NCBI GenBank assembly: GCA_044375415.1
Contig: JBILMS010000010.1
Location: 1 to 64,000, forward strand
Source: JAWXBG01 sp044375415
Lineage (GTDB): Bacteria; Bacteroidota; Bacteroidia; Flavobacteriales_D; Sanyastnellaceae
Reading direction: 5' to 3'
Length of the DNA stretch: 64,000 bases
In this document: piece after piece, positions 7,960-17,212 of the stretch
Position numbering within the stretch: the first letter of the stretch is position 1
Layout: every line of letters begins with the position of its first letter
The notes under the pieces: model-generated
Told to the model about the DNA's origin: nothing
Databases searched by the model: none
Seen by the model: only the letters and a program-made list of their open reading frames with translations
Translations under genes and position numbers: made by a program

Positions 7960-9351
7960 ATGATAAAATCATGGACTACCAATGTTTATTGTGCTCTTTC
8001 GATTTGTATCGTTACATGCGGATTATCGAGAATAAACGCGCAGGAAGTGCTTTACGTCATGCCGGTCGAAGATTATACCCACGAAGGTACCTGGATTGAA
8101 TGGCCACATCATTATACTTATGGCTATTACTACAGAAATTCCATAGAGTCGACTTGGATCGACATGACAGCTAGTTTAATTGATAGTGAAAAAGTACATA
8201 TTATCGTTTATGATGAAAGTGAGTACGACCGTGTTTATTCTATTCTCCTTGACGAAGGAATACCATTGGATAACATCGATTTTTATATTCATCCTTTCGA
8301 CGATGTTTGGATACGTGACAATGGTCCGATATTCGTGTTAGACGAAGTCAATAACTTGTTTGCTCTTGATTGGGGATTTAACGGTTGGGGATTTGATTAT
8401 CCTTATGAACTAGACGACGAAATTCCATCGTTGACTGCTTCGAGCATTGATGTGCCTTCTATCGATTTAAATGCAATGGTTCTTGAAGGAGGTGCTATTG
8501 AAGTTGATGGACTAGGAACCGCTATGGCAACTAAGTCGAGTATTGCACATTCTAGCAGAAATCCGAATTTATCGGAACAAGAGATCGAAGAGTATTTGAC
8601 AACCTACATGGGAATTTCTCATTTGATTTGGTTGGAAGGTGTTTATGGCTTGGAAGTTACGGATATGCATATCGACGGTTTTGTAAAATTTCTGGACAGT
8701 CAAACCATCGTCACGATGTCTTCCGACGACTTGGAATACTGGGGTGTACCATCCGACGATATAACTTTGATATTTGAAGCTACCAATGCTCTCGGAGTAG
8801 AATTTGATCACATTTTATTGCCACTTACTCAGAGTAATGTGAGTAATACTTTTGGCGATAATCTCGGTTACAAAGGTTCTTATGTAAATTATTATGTTGC
8901 GAATTCTGTAGTTCTAGTGCCCAATTACAACGACCCCAATGATGCTATAGCCAACGAAATACTTGCAGAATTATATCCCAATAAAACGGTTGTCGGAATT
9001 GATGTAAGGAATTTATACGAAAATGGGGGTATGATACATTGTGTTACACAGCAGCAGCCGTTTTCAGCGTCATTCAACGGAACACATTTTACCGAGCGAT
9101 TTGATGATACCAAATTTATTTTATATCCAAATCCTGCGAACGATCATATTAGAATAATGAATCATTCGAAAGATATCGAACGAATTGAATTGTACAATAT
9201 GATGGGGCAATTGGAGTATTCTGCGATTTCTATTTCTTCTGATGATGATTGCTTTTTTGATCTGCCTGAAACTCTGTCGGGAGGAATCTACCAAATTCAA
9301 GTATATTCCAAAAGTGAGAAGATGGTAACTTCATTGGTTATTTCCAGATAA
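7960..9351 (+). CDS. Agmatine/peptidylarginine deiminase family enzyme with T9SS type A sorting domain
   Basis: A 463-residue member of the Porphyromonas-type PAD family. It has a signal peptide (to about residue 28), the guanidino-binding motif WIRDNGP (117-123), the catalytic His237 and Asp239 in TDMHIDGFVKF, and the nucleophile Cys361 in GGMIHCVTQQQP. Relatives hydrolyse agmatine to N-carbamoylputrescine or convert peptidyl-arginine to citrulline. A C-terminal sorting domain (FILYPNPANDHIRI, then GGIYQIQVYS) predicts T9SS export, unlike ordinary cytoplasmic agmatine deiminases. Export is therefore the main hint that the substrate is extracellular; whether it is peptide or free amine is undecided. 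The next gene starts six bases after this stop. Confidence 0.88.
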   Translation: MIKSWTTNVYCALSICIVTCGLSRINAQEVLYVMPVEDYTHEGTWIEWPHHYTYGYYYRNSIESTWIDMTASLIDSEKVHIIVYDESEYDRVYSILLDEGIPLDNIDFYIHPFDDVWIRDNGPIFVLDEVNNLFALDWGFNGWGFDYPYELDDEIPSLTASSIDVPSIDLNAMVLEGGAIEVDGLGTAMATKSSIAHSSRNPNLSEQEIEEYLTTYMGISHLIWLEGVYGLEVTDMHIDGFVKFLDSQTIVTMSSDDLEYWGVPSDDITLIFEATNALGVEFDHILLPLTQSNVSNTFGDNLGYKGSYVNYYVANSVVLVPNYNDPNDAIANEILAELYPNKTVVGIDVRNLYENGGMIHCVTQQQPFSASFNGTHFTERFDDTKFILYPNPANDHIRIMNHSKDIERIELYNMMGQLEYSAISISSDDDCFFDLPETLSGGIYQIQVYSKSEKMVTSLVISR

Positions 9352-9356
9352 ACAAA

Positions 9357-9938
9357 GTGCTGACGACATCTGAAAAATATAGTGAGCTTCAGGTTGAAAG
9401 TTTGGCTTATTCTTATTTTCAATCTAAGGGTATCTCAACTTTTCATGAAGCTTGCAAATATGTGGCCGGTCTTCCATATGCAAGAAACACAAATAAAGCT
9501 GATGTGCTTTGTGTTTTAATAGAAGGGAAGGGAACGTGCAGTACAAAACACGTGCTCCTCAAAAACCTGGCGGAGGATCTAGGTTTGAATCGTGTGAAGT
9601 TATTTATCGGAGTGTTTCGCATGAATAAATCCGTATTTCCTATTCTGGCACCGATTCTCGAAGAATCCGGATTGTCATTTATACCGGAGGCCCACACTTA
9701 TTTACGCGTGGAAGAAGCCATCTATGATTATACAATGCCGGAAAATAAAACTATTGATTTCGCTAGAGAATTATTGGCTGAACAGGAAATGCGTGCTTCG
9801 GAGTTGAATAACCTAAAAATCCCCTATCACAAAAAATTTCTTGAGCACTGGATTCAAAAAGAGAATATTCCCTATGCTTTAGATGAAATATGGGATATCC
9901 GTGAACGATGCATTCAACGGTTAAGTGAAGCACCATGA
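9357..9938 (+). CDS. Transglutaminase-like small protein
   Basis: A 193-residue protein without a signal peptide. GTG 9357 is the only plausible start, since the next Met is near residue 83. A transglutaminase-like Cys-His-Asp order is visible: Cys61 in GKGTCSTKH, His113 in PEAHTYLRV and Asp124 in AIYDYTMP. The spacing matches papain-fold transglutaminase-like enzymes, though the family assignment is by motif only. The gene follows the deiminase by five bases and is probably co-transcribed. A shared role in modifying peptides would fit but is inference. A large bidirectional hairpin ends the unit. Confidence 0.7.
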   Translation: MLTTSEKYSELQVESLAYSYFQSKGISTFHEACKYVAGLPYARNTNKADVLCVLIEGKGTCSTKHVLLKNLAEDLGLNRVKLFIGVFRMNKSVFPILAPILEESGLSFIPEAHTYLRVEEAIYDYTMPENKTIDFARELLAEQEMRASELNNLKIPYHKKFLEHWIQKENIPYALDEIWDIRERCIQRLSEAP

Positions 9939-9947
9939 CTTAAAATG

Positions 9948-9998
9948 AAAAAGTCCCTTTAAATGAAACCCCATGTTTCATTTAAAGGGACTTTTTTA
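9948..9998. terminator. Bidirectional terminator between convergent genes
   Basis: A perfect 19-bp stem (9951-9969 with 9975-9993) around a 5-base loop is flanked by an A-run on the left and a T-run on the right. It can stop transcription from both the plus-strand gene ending at 9938 and the minus-strand adhesin gene ending at 10010. Confidence 0.92.
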
Positions 9999-10009
9999 AA
10001 TTTCGCTAA

Positions 10010-13000
10010 TTATCTCAACAAAGTCAGATTTCCACCTTTGTCGAATTTCTTGCCATCAAATCCTTCAGCAGCTATCACATAATAGTATGTGCCTTCTGCC
10101 ATTTCGATACCACCTTCGTTTTTCCCTGTCCATCCGCGTGATGTATCTGAAGTACGGAAAAGTTCAGTACCCCAACGATCAAAAATGATAAGCTCATAAG
10201 AACGCAACTGCATTGCTACAATTGGCTTAAATGTAATGTTGTCGGAGTCAACGTTTGGTGTAAACACATTTGGGAAAGCCAAATACGAATCGCTGAATAC
10301 AAAAACATTGATAAAGGCAGTATCAATGCAACCACCCGGAGAGGTGACAACCAAGATTACATCATAGCTGCCATCGTTTTCGAAAGTGTTAATGACAGAA
10401 GTAATATTGTCGGTATTCTCGGTATTGCCATCACCGAAATCCCAAAAGAAGACATCACCATTCGTGCTGTTGTTCGTGAAAGTAACGGTCAATGGCTGTG
10501 GACCCTCTGTCGTGCTCGCTGAAATCGAAGCATTCGGGAAATTGATTTCACCCACTGAGAAATTCTCGCTCTCAGTGCAACCATTCGAATCAGTAATTAC
10601 TAGAGTGTAGTTTCCGGAAGTAAGGTTATCCGCAGAATTCCCTGTTTGCCCCGTTCCTGACCACGAATAGGTGTATGGACTCGTGCCACCTGAAGTACCT
10701 GCTGCACTGGCTGATCCATCGTTATCGCCACATGAGGCATCGTCTACATTGATGTTTGTTTCGATAGGATTTGGTTCACCTAGGACAACCGTAGAGCTGA
10801 ATTCGCAGCCATTCGCATCAGTAACCAGAACAGTGTATTGTCCGCCACCTAGGTTGTTGATAGCCGCTGCAGAACCACCATTGTCCCAATCATAGGAGTA
10901 CGGTGGTACACCTCCATTCATATTGATGGTTGCGCTACCGTCAGTTCCATTTGGACATTCCGGATTCACACCAATCGATGCACCTTCTAGTTCAGCGGGT
11001 TCATCGATAACCACAGAAACCACATCTGTACATCCATTATTATCTGTAACTGTAACAACGGCACTTCCACCGGAGAGGTCTGTTGCTGTTTCAGTAGTTT
11101 CTCCGTTACTCCATAAATACGTATAGCCGGGTTGACCACCTTGAGCAGAAACGGTAGCGGTGCCGCCACCTTCGTTATTACAAAGCGCATCCGTGTTTGA
11201 AATGATAGTTGCATTCAATTGCAAAGGTTCGGCAATAGTGATGGTTGCAGTTTGTTGACAACCGAAAGCATCTGTTACGACAACACTATACGTGCCGGGT
11301 TCCAGATCTGTAGCTGTAGCTCCGGTTTGATCTTGATCGTCATTCCATAGATAGGTATATCCGGGTGTGCCTCCGGAAACATCGGCAATGCCAATACCAT
11401 CATCTTCTCCAAAGCAAGATATATCTGTAGTATTAGTTTGAAGAACCATCGGTGCAGTAGGTTGCAATTCAATCGAACCTTCATAAACACATCCGTGGTC
11501 ATCAGTTACAACAAATTCATAAAGTCCAACAGTAAGGTTTTCCTCCAAACTGCCAGTATTCCCGGATTGCGGCCAGAAAAAAGTGAATGGTGCAGTTCCT
11601 CCGATAGGATCCAATTGAATGTAACCATCAACGAATCCATCGCAAGTTGGGTCTTGGATTATTTCATTTGGATTGATGGGTTGCGGTTGAATAATGTTCA
11701 CTTGAAGTTCGCCCTCACATCCATTAGAATCAGTGACACCGACAAAATACTGACCGGCACCAACGCCCGAAATAGTCTGGCCCTCAGTTCCATTACTCCA
11801 TTCAAAAAGATACCCACCAACACCACCTTCAACGCTCACGGTAGCTGTCCCCGAAATATCTCCAAAACAAAGTGGGTAAATAGCTTCATCTACATTTATC
11901 GCAAGCGCAGCAGGTGCACTAATTTCAACTGAAGCAGTTTCCGTGCATCCAATATCATCTGTAACTGTAACTGTGTATGTACCCACATTTAAGTTATTGG
12001 CTGTTTGTCCTTCCTGACTTTGTGGATCATTCCATTCATACGTATAACTTCCTGTTCCATTACTAGCACTCGCCGTGGCAATACCATCGCTGCCATCTGC
12101 ACAATTGATGTCGGAGCCCTCCGTAAAAACGAAAATTTGATATTCTGTAGTGATTTCGAAAGTGGTATCTATAGCGCAACCGGTAACATCATCGGTAATT
12201 GAAAGCGTATAGAATCCCTCATCGAGTCCTGTTAATTCAGTTTCGTTGGAATTGATCGGATCAGCCCATTGATAGGTGAATGGGCCCTCGGAATCTGTTT
12301 CTATTCCGACAGAAATGGAACCTGTGGCCTCAGTACATTCAGTTGTGGTTACTTCGGTTGTCGAAAAAGAAAGTGGAAGTCCTACAGTCACAACAAGCGT
12401 ATCAGATGAAGAAGTGTTATTACATAGTATCGCTGTAGCAACATATTCGGTGGTTACCTCGGGATCTATGGTTATAGAAAAATCTGAACCCACGAAGACT
12501 CCATTTGCATACCACGACAATCCATTCGGTGTGTATCGTCTTGCATCGTTTGTGGCAGTCCATTGTGTACTGTTACGTCCGGGAACAACAAAAGCTTGAG
12601 TTCCCGCAAGATTGTGAAGTCCTTGAACAGCAGTTCCTCCGGCCCATCCGGTGCAATTGGGTTTATTCCAAATATGGTTTTCAATGACACTGGTAGTTTC
12701 ATAACAAACTATCTGGAATTTACCGAGGTTTCCGGTGCAAGAGAACATAGGAACATTATCCCAGGTCACTACCAATCTTCGGAAGGGAGCAGTACCCTGT
12801 GTTTGGTATCGAATAGTTCCACCAATACCGGGATTCCAATCTTGCCATGGGCCCATGATACAATTTTTAGGAACGTTCGCTCCTGTGTTAGGAATAGAAG
12901 CGGAGGTATATGCTGCAGATTGGCCCGCTGTAAAGCTGATCCATCCATTTGACCCGATGTAAAAGTTGCTATAGCTAGTTCCTAAAAAACAAAAGGAAAA

Positions 13001-13288
13001 GCCGATGGGAAATACCCCGGAAACGGCATCATCGGTGAGACTCACTGTGCTTCCGGCGATAGGATGCGGAGCAAAAGGAATGCTCGTAATCGTATAAGAT
13101 GTACTCTCTAGTCCGGCTGTGGTGGTGGCTGTAAGGGTGAAAGGTTCCCCATTACACAACACGGTATCATTCCCCAATGTTACTTGAGCTTTCAACGGCG
13201 AAACGCATAAGATTGCCAAAGCAACTAAAGTGGAGACCGCAAAATAAATGTTCTTGCGAAGGAGTTGGATTAAGTAAACTTTTTCCAT
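10010..13288 (-). CDS. SprB-repeat surface adhesin with PKD domain and T9SS type B sorting domain
   Basis: With start at 13288 the product is 1092 residues, and the hydrophobic signal (YFAVSTLVALAILCV) falls at the right place; an in-frame start at 13339 is less likely. After an N-terminal region of about 300 residues there are eight SprB-type repeats of 60-70 residues, each with a CxG start, a YxW middle and a VTDxxGC end. A PKD domain follows (VFFWDFGDGNTEN). The C-terminus is the gliding-motility-associated type B sorting domain (FPNVFTPNVD, then FDRWGTELF). Relatives include the mobile adhesin SprB of Flavobacterium. It is probably a cell surface protein. The terminator at 9948 closes it. 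Confidence 0.9.
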   Translation of the reverse strand: MEKVYLIQLLRKNIYFAVSTLVALAILCVSPLKAQVTLGNDTVLCNGEPFTLTATTTAGLESTSYTITSIPFAPHPIAGSTVSLTDDAVSGVFPIGFSFCFLGTSYSNFYIGSNGWISFTAGQSAAYTSASIPNTGANVPKNCIMGPWQDWNPGIGGTIRYQTQGTAPFRRLVVTWDNVPMFSCTGNLGKFQIVCYETTSVIENHIWNKPNCTGWAGGTAVQGLHNLAGTQAFVVPGRNSTQWTATNDARRYTPNGLSWYANGVFVGSDFSITIDPEVTTEYVATAILCNNTSSSDTLVVTVGLPLSFSTTEVTTTECTEATGSISVGIETDSEGPFTYQWADPINSNETELTGLDEGFYTLSITDDVTGCAIDTTFEITTEYQIFVFTEGSDINCADGSDGIATASASNGTGSYTYEWNDPQSQEGQTANNLNVGTYTVTVTDDIGCTETASVEISAPAALAINVDEAIYPLCFGDISGTATVSVEGGVGGYLFEWSNGTEGQTISGVGAGQYFVGVTDSNGCEGELQVNIIQPQPINPNEIIQDPTCDGFVDGYIQLDPIGGTAPFTFFWPQSGNTGSLEENLTVGLYEFVVTDDHGCVYEGSIELQPTAPMVLQTNTTDISCFGEDDGIGIADVSGGTPGYTYLWNDDQDQTGATATDLEPGTYSVVVTDAFGCQQTATITIAEPLQLNATIISNTDALCNNEGGGTATVSAQGGQPGYTYLWSNGETTETATDLSGGSAVVTVTDNNGCTDVVSVVIDEPAELEGASIGVNPECPNGTDGSATINMNGGVPPYSYDWDNGGSAAAINNLGGGQYTVLVTDANGCEFSSTVVLGEPNPIETNINVDDASCGDNDGSASAAGTSGGTSPYTYSWSGTGQTGNSADNLTSGNYTLVITDSNGCTESENFSVGEINFPNASISASTTEGPQPLTVTFTNNSTNGDVFFWDFGDGNTENTDNITSVINTFENDGSYDVILVVTSPGGCIDTAFINVFVFSDSYLAFPNVFTPNVDSDNITFKPIVAMQLRSYELIIFDRWGTELFRTSDTSRGWTGKNEGGIEMAEGTYYYVIAAEGFDGKKFDKGGNLTLLR

Positions 13289-13364
13289 AGTGGAATAATA
13301 GTAGGTTTTTAAGGTTGGCTGCGATTGGTCCAAGACCAAAACGGGTACTTTTGGTTGGCTCTGA

Positions 13365-13372
13365 CAAATCTA
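13365..13372 (-). promoter_or_regulatory. Putative -7 promoter box TAGATTTG
   Basis: On the minus strand TAGATTTG fits TAnnTTTG exactly, about 75 bases upstream of the adhesin start codon at 13288. I see no clear TTTG at the expected -33 spacing, so this is a half-supported promoter. Confidence 0.4.
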
Positions 13373-13432
13373 ACAAACTTATGGGATGATTGTATTTTAG
13401 ATGTAAAAGTTGTCCGAAAAAAGGCATTCTTC

Positions 13433-13471
13433 TCCGAGGGCCTCACCCTCCGCCCTCTCCAGAGGAGAGGG
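13433..13471. repeat. REP-like palindromic element
   Basis: CCCTCTCC (13453-13460) and GGAGAGGG (13464-13471) form an 8-bp stem with a 3-base loop, preceded by GAGGGCCTCACCCTCC. The unit is far more GC-rich than its surroundings and resembles the widespread REP class of short palindromes. The rest of the 13373-13708 gap holds no gene that I can support. Confidence 0.6.
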
Positions 13472-13708
13472 AACCGATTCTGCAAACTGAAAAGTTGACG
13501 TTTTATAAAGCCGCGAACTTTTGAAAACTGAAGATTTCACTAAACGTGAACGTTCCCCTCAATTACAGAGTGAGAGCGAAGAGTGAGAGTGGACGAATCG
13601 TTTTGAGAGACTGACCTACCTGTTTCTGTTTCTCTAAACTCAGAACTGTTCTGGGGTGAGGCTTTTCCGACGATTTTGGAGTCGAAGGGCTTACGTTCTT
13701 ACCAAATT

Positions 13709-16700
13709 CTACCGAACCACAAGGCGCTGCGTGCGAACTAAAGTACCATCACATAGCGTCACAACATAGATACCCGAAGCAAAATCTGATACACGTAGGT
13801 ACGTGGCACCCTCACGGTTGCTAGGCATGGTAATGTTGTTGACCACATTGCCGAACATGTCGGTAACGGTGGCAGTAACTCTTCCACCAAAACCGGAATA
13901 TTCAATGCGACACATGTCTTCTACCGGATTTGGATAAACCCGAAGCGTAGTCAGTGGTTTTTGTGTTTCCATAACACTCACCAGATCTGTTTCAAAGTGA
14001 AAATAATGTTTGATTTCTTTACCAAAATCATTTTCGAACACTTCGAAGTCTATGCCCTGCACACGATCCAATCGACAAGAACCATTGCCGTCGTTGTTTG
14101 CAAAAAAGCTCAGGCCATCTTCACCACTGTCTTCTAAATGGAACATATAACAACCTTCATTGATAAACAAAGTATCGCGATAGGTAGTGTTGCCTTCGTT
14201 ATAATCATCGCGATGCCAAACAATGTTTCCCGCGATATCATACAAAGTAGCCTCTGATTCCCAATAAGCGCTGTTGGTTTTAAGCACTACTATCATGCGG
14301 TTGTCGTCATCTTCTCCTGTACCATAAGTGTACGTGGGAGGTCGGTGAAAACTGCTCGTAGCGTAATCGTTGTATGGGTTATTGTCGATAAACAAATCGT
14401 TCACATAACTCAACTGAGCAAAGAAAGTAAGTGTTGCATCATCATCTCCCGACCATAAAGTCGGATCGGTACTTAGCAATTCAACATCTTCGTATTCACC
14501 AAAGGCTAAATTTCCATTCCATGTGTATGAATCTACATTTCCTCCAACGATACCAAAGTTGATACTGCAATTGGTAATGGGATCAATACCCATATTGCGA
14601 ATGCGAATAACAGGATTGTCGCACATTGGATTTTCGCGACTGAACAATCGGAAATTACTTGGAGAAAGAATGCGGTCTATTTCCACATCTACTTGATGTT
14701 TCATCTCCCCATAGGTTATCATTTGAGATTCGAAAACATAGTTTCCATACGGATCTTCTTCAATATTGTAGTCAACACTCACACTGCCATTTTGAATGAA
14801 AGGTGTGAGTTCGAATTCTTCGAGTTTGCCTTCTTTACCGGGACACCATCCGGCGCGCGCATATATCCATGTACCACCTTGAGGATACAGAGGGTTGTCT
14901 GCGCAATCATGCATTATTTCCCAAGCCCATTGCTGTGTTCCATTTACATCCACGCTGTGTGTGTTGTAACAAAACTCCGCACAGTTATTTCCACTTCCAA
15001 ATCCGTGACCGGTGGCTACAGTTTTAAGTTTTAATCCTTCTTCACCCTCTTCCATTTCAAAACTACGTTCAGTCACGAAGTCATCCATGTTAGACAAACC
15101 GTAGTTTCCTACCCAGAAATTTTCAACACGCTTAACTTCACGTGGGGAAGGGCCTTCAATGAATAAGAATTGCAGATCCAAAAGTTCTTGCCAATTGCCG
15201 GCCTCAAGTTCAACTGAATCGCGAAGTAGGGGAGCAAAATCAGTCACGTCGTAGATCCATGTCCAACCTTCTTCGAGGTCGAGCTGGATACCGTATGGAG
15301 TAATGTAACGACCCAATTCAAAACGATTGATGACTTCAAAAGGTGCTTGATAATAGCTGAGATCATCATTGCTCAGTGTATATTCTGAATTGACAAGAGT
15401 GGAGTCTATTTTTTGACCGGCGGGATTGTAGGTATATGAATAACCAATATTCCAAGCATACCCTAGATCGATTAAATCAATTTCGTTTCCGTTTACTGCG
15501 TATTCGGCAACTGAAACAGGAGCAACTGCTACTTGATATTCGCCGATTACATTTGTTTGGTTGATCTGGTAGCTGCCTTGGTAAAATGTCATGTAGGGTC
15601 GAGCATACTCAAGATTTTCATTTCTCCAAAGATCTTTTCCCTTGTGTAAATCTCTGCTTGCATTGCCCAAAAGATCGCCGTGAAAATTATTCCCACTGTG
15701 ATCCAAAATACCTTCGTTATAGCCTTCATTGAAATTGTAATACACCAACAAATTGGCATTAGGAGCAAGATCAACATTCATACTATTTTGAATATCGGCA
15801 TCAGTCAATTCGACATTGTAGATGGCAAACTCATCAATTTTTCCGCGATAGTAATTATTCCAAGTAACCGCAGATCCAAGAGCGAATTCAACGATGCCGC
15901 TGAGTGGATTATCGAGATTGGTACCGCTATGCCATAAAACACCATTGAGGAAAATTTTCATCGAGCCGGTCGTAGTGTTTTTAGTAAAGGCCCAATGGTT
16001 CCATTGACCTTCGAAATCGGATGTATTGGCCAGTTTGTCGATGCGATCATAGCCGCCTTCATTGCCTGCATCCCAATACACACGACTATTACTCCAAGGA
16101 AGATGAGAATTCAGAACTCGTCCATTTTGTGCATTTCGTCCTTCAAACACAGTGCCGTCCATGGGTTGAAATTCGGCATCTCCATTTAGCCAAAACGAAA
16201 TAGTAATTTGATCGGTAACGGCTTCAAAAACCTCTGCCGGAACCTGCAATTCATCACTTGAGTTAAAATGAATGTATCGATCATTTCCTTCGGAGTGAAC
16301 TCCCGAGTAAAATGAAGCAGATTGTCCGGCAAGGGATACAATAGGTTCAATCAGTTCGTCGGTATATGATATATCAACGATAATATTTGAAGTGCCATCC
16401 CAAAAGTATGGAGTATTAAAAATGAACTCTTGCAGTCCATTACCTAAAAGGGTTAAATCCTGGTTATAGACTTCCGTTAGTCCGGTGTTGTCGAAACCAA
16501 GAAGTTCGTTTGCAGAAGTTGATTTTATTCGGATAGAAAATTGCGCAGCATGAGCATTGGATGCTTCAAAATTCAAAGCAATTTTCTTAATATCTCCAAT
16601 TGTTAAACCTGCCGCAGTAAGTTCATTGGCTCGGTATATATACTGAAGTCGTTGCGCGCTATTTTGAGTAAAGGGACCGGCAATAGAAATGTCATTGTCA

Positions 16701-17170
16701 CCGGGAATAAAGGCAGATTCATTTAAGGTTATAGCTGTGCTTACGATTTGCTCATATTGATATGTATTAAAAACCGGATTGTTCGTTAAATCGCGGGTGT
16801 CAAAGTCGAGATTTTCGATTAGATATTGTGGGTGAGTGACGGCATTTGAATCGAGCAAACCCGTATGTTGGAAGAGGAAATTGTATGCGAGATAATCCCA
16901 TTCGCCACATGGAAATCCGAGGTTTCCGGCCGTTCCATCTTCAAAACATTTCAGTTTGTGGTACATCAAAATCTTTTGATATTCTAAACCGTTATCGCTA
17001 GCGGGAAATTCAAACCAACGCCTTCCGGGACTATCGTATGCCGTATTCGGATTGTTCTGTGCTTCAAAGGTGAACGTTTGCACGATGGTAGTGTCACCCG
17101 GATCTGCATATACAGATGTGAAAGAAAAACATACGAGAACAACAAGGCTAAACTGTAAAAATGTTTTCAT
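13709..17170 (-). CDS. PNGase F-like protein with LamG insert and T9SS type A sorting domain
   Basis: The 1153-residue exported protein has a signal peptide ending near FTSVYADP. Residues homologous to peptide-N-glycosidase F are visible in two parts. CGEWDY (Asp92, matching catalytic Asp60) lies near the N-terminus. ELGRYITPYG, then CAEFC (Glu732, matching Glu206) and ARAGWCPG lie much later. Between them is a LamG/concanavalin-like module (about residues 280-500; QITISFWLNG, WNHWAFTKN, GKIDEFAIYN). The C-terminus is RVYPNPVED plus a final ASGIYVVTL strand. The family cleaves N-glycans from asparagine in glycoproteins. Conservation of the active-site acids suggests activity, but it is unproven. 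The mannosyltransferase-like gene ends 42 bases upstream. Confidence 0.82.
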   Translation of the reverse strand: MKTFLQFSLVVLVCFSFTSVYADPGDTTIVQTFTFEAQNNPNTAYDSPGRRWFEFPASDNGLEYQKILMYHKLKCFEDGTAGNLGFPCGEWDYLAYNFLFQHTGLLDSNAVTHPQYLIENLDFDTRDLTNNPVFNTYQYEQIVSTAITLNESAFIPGDNDISIAGPFTQNSAQRLQYIYRANELTAAGLTIGDIKKIALNFEASNAHAAQFSIRIKSTSANELLGFDNTGLTEVYNQDLTLLGNGLQEFIFNTPYFWDGTSNIIVDISYTDELIEPIVSLAGQSASFYSGVHSEGNDRYIHFNSSDELQVPAEVFEAVTDQITISFWLNGDAEFQPMDGTVFEGRNAQNGRVLNSHLPWSNSRVYWDAGNEGGYDRIDKLANTSDFEGQWNHWAFTKNTTTGSMKIFLNGVLWHSGTNLDNPLSGIVEFALGSAVTWNNYYRGKIDEFAIYNVELTDADIQNSMNVDLAPNANLLVYYNFNEGYNEGILDHSGNNFHGDLLGNASRDLHKGKDLWRNENLEYARPYMTFYQGSYQINQTNVIGEYQVAVAPVSVAEYAVNGNEIDLIDLGYAWNIGYSYTYNPAGQKIDSTLVNSEYTLSNDDLSYYQAPFEVINRFELGRYITPYGIQLDLEEGWTWIYDVTDFAPLLRDSVELEAGNWQELLDLQFLFIEGPSPREVKRVENFWVGNYGLSNMDDFVTERSFEMEEGEEGLKLKTVATGHGFGSGNNCAEFCYNTHSVDVNGTQQWAWEIMHDCADNPLYPQGGTWIYARAGWCPGKEGKLEEFELTPFIQNGSVSVDYNIEEDPYGNYVFESQMITYGEMKHQVDVEIDRILSPSNFRLFSRENPMCDNPVIRIRNMGIDPITNCSINFGIVGGNVDSYTWNGNLAFGEYEDVELLSTDPTLWSGDDDATLTFFAQLSYVNDLFIDNNPYNDYATSSFHRPPTYTYGTGEDDDNRMIVVLKTNSAYWESEATLYDIAGNIVWHRDDYNEGNTTYRDTLFINEGCYMFHLEDSGEDGLSFFANNDGNGSCRLDRVQGIDFEVFENDFGKEIKHYFHFETDLVSVMETQKPLTTLRVYPNPVEDMCRIEYSGFGGRVTATVTDMFGNVVNNITMPSNREGATYLRVSDFASGIYVVTLCDGTLVRTQRLVVR

Positions 17171-17212
17171 GTGTAAAATCATCTATTTGGGGTTGAAAAT
17201 AGGTCAAACGTT

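Noticed and set aside
11438..11932. A 164-codon open frame antisense to the SprB-repeat gene
   Set aside because: It lies wholly inside a strongly coding gene on the other strand and shows no domain. Repetitive coding sequence makes such antisense frames likely.
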